This document shows positions 23,056 through 23,304 of a stretch of DNA of 23,304 nt, in pieces. Positions within the stretch are counted from its first letter, which is position 1. Every line of letters starts with the position of its first letter. The notes under the pieces are model-generated. The model made no database searches, was not told the origin of the DNA, and saw only the letters and a program-made list of their open reading frames with translations. Source of the stretch: a virus; IMG/VR virus record IMGVR_UViG_3300042260_000165, positions 1 through 23,304 of that record; one strand, written 5' to 3'. The position numbers were made by a program, and so were the translations under genes.

Positions 23056-23095
23056 CATATAACGTACAAAACCACATATATAAGGTTGTTATATG
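23056..23095. repeat. Bulged hairpin (inverted repeat)
   Basis: CATATAAC (23056-23063) pairs with GTTATATG (23088-23095), and AACC (23070-23073) pairs with GGTT (23084-23087), leaving a six-base bulge and a ten-base loop. It lies between the left-facing -7 box and the GC-rich island. It could be an operator or an origin hairpin. Confidence 0.5.
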
Positions 23096-23155
23096 ACAAG
23101 TTATCCCCGGGTACTTCTGGTGGTGAACATACCCCCGGGGGGTACGGCGGTAAAA

Positions 23156-23163
23156 TATATTTG
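23156..23163 (+). promoter_or_regulatory. Candidate plus-strand -7 box
   Basis: TATATTTG on the plus strand is a perfect -7 match, the mirror of the left-facing box at 23016. The -33 position is filled by the C/G palindrome at 23132-23141, not TTTG. It would start right-facing transcription near 23170. Confidence 0.3.
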
Positions 23164-23177
23164 AGGAGGGGAGTGTG

Positions 23178-23291
23178 ATGGACCCCCTGCAACACCGACC
23201 CCGGCGCGCGTCCGAACTGGGGGTACCCCCCTTGATTCTGGGGATCAGTTATCTAATGCAAACAACGCAACAAGTAAAATTCTACACATGA
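23178..23291 (+). CDS. Doubtful 37-residue plus-strand ORF
   Basis: An ATG at 23178 follows GAGGAGGGGAGTGTG, a strong Shine-Dalgarno-like run unlike the leaders of the other genes. The frame reads MDPLQHRPRRASELGVPPLI and continues through the AT-rich end to TGA at 23289-23291. The GC-rich half gives an arginine- and proline-rich protein unlike anything else here. It may be chance in a GC-rich control element; I see no relatives. Confidence 0.15.
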   Translation: MDPLQHRPRRASELGVPPLILGISYLMQTTQQVKFYT

Positions 23292-23304
23292 CAAATACAT
23301 TTTG

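Larger units (their letters stand above)
23036..23226. repeat. Four copies of GGGTAC in a GC-rich island
   Basis: GGGTAC occurs at 23036-23041, 23109-23114, 23140-23145 and 23221-23226, three of them within or beside runs of C and G. Two short palindromes, CCCCCGGGGG (23132-23141) and GGGGGTACCCCC (23219-23230), overlap the last two copies. G+C is about 64% over 23101-23230, far above the AT-rich flanks. The motifs may be protein-binding sites. Confidence 0.65.
22984..23304. other. Intergenic control region at the head of the late operons
   Basis: No convincing gene is seen in these 321 bases. They hold a -7 box on each strand, a hairpin, a GC-rich island with two G/C palindromes (23132-23141 and 23219-23230) and four GGGTAC motifs. 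A 37-codon plus-strand frame is the only candidate gene. Together these suggest a divergent promoter region, with the left-facing side serving the appendage operon. An origin or packaging site is an alternative. Confidence 0.6.

Noticed and set aside
23104-23114. Similarity of ATCCCCGGGTAC to a cloning-vector polylinker
   Set aside because: The match is only about a dozen bases, the sequence on either side does not continue as vector, and GGGTAC recurs in different contexts nearby.

Overview
The window reads as the packaging, head and receptor-binding part of a tailed double-stranded DNA phage (Caudoviricetes) that infects a member of the Bacteroidota. All confident genes lie on the minus strand and are packed with ATGA or TAATG overlaps. 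The landmark genes are a PD-(D/E)XK nuclease, a PhoH-like ATPase, a large terminase, a very long portal, a scaffold-like protein and a major capsid protein candidate, in that order. The host call rests on AT-rich DNA and on promoters of the Bacteroidota type (-7 box TAnnTTTG; one perfect TTTG-N19-TATATTTG). The long terminase and portal, and the order terminase-portal-scaffold-capsid, fit crAss-like phages (Crassvirales) or relatives. I cannot confirm that without a search.

Layout, following transcription from right to left. (1) 22984-23304 is a gene-poor region with a hairpin, a GC-rich island (about 64% G+C by hand count over 23101-23230) and four GGGTAC motifs. A -7 box on each strand suggests a divergent control region. 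(2) 22983-17107 is a receptor-binding and appendage operon: a small proline-rich protein, two fibre-like proteins flanking a beta-propeller-like protein, two 22-codon mini-genes, and a membrane-anchored coiled-coil protein that may belong to lysis. It ends in a clear intrinsic terminator at 17060-17082. (3) A strong promoter at 17024-17054 starts the second unit, 16998-8027: a coiled-coil protein, a winged-helix-like protein, two hypotheticals (one a zinc-cluster protein), the nuclease, conserved phage proteins, PhoH, terminase and portal. (4) A third unit, 7924-4800, holds the scaffold candidate, a small basic protein and the capsid protein, and ends in a terminator at 4752-4786. (5) A fourth unit starts at 4715. 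It holds a 337-residue protein, a run of five very small, basic proteins (47-89 residues), a connector-like protein, a Dps/ferritin-like protein and a large cysteine-rich virion protein that runs off the left edge.

Three unit heads (16998, 7924 and 4715) share the same design: a TAnnTTTG -7 box followed by a leader with AAACCAAC just upstream of ATGAG. This suggests coordinated late expression. The most unusual items are the right-edge intergenic island, the basic mini-protein cassette beside a Dps-like protein whose H-H-D-E spacing equals that of the Dps ferroxidase site, and the paired 22-residue mini-genes that duplicate the N-terminus of the gene that follows each of them. No tRNA, rRNA, CRISPR array, integrase or insertion sequence was seen.
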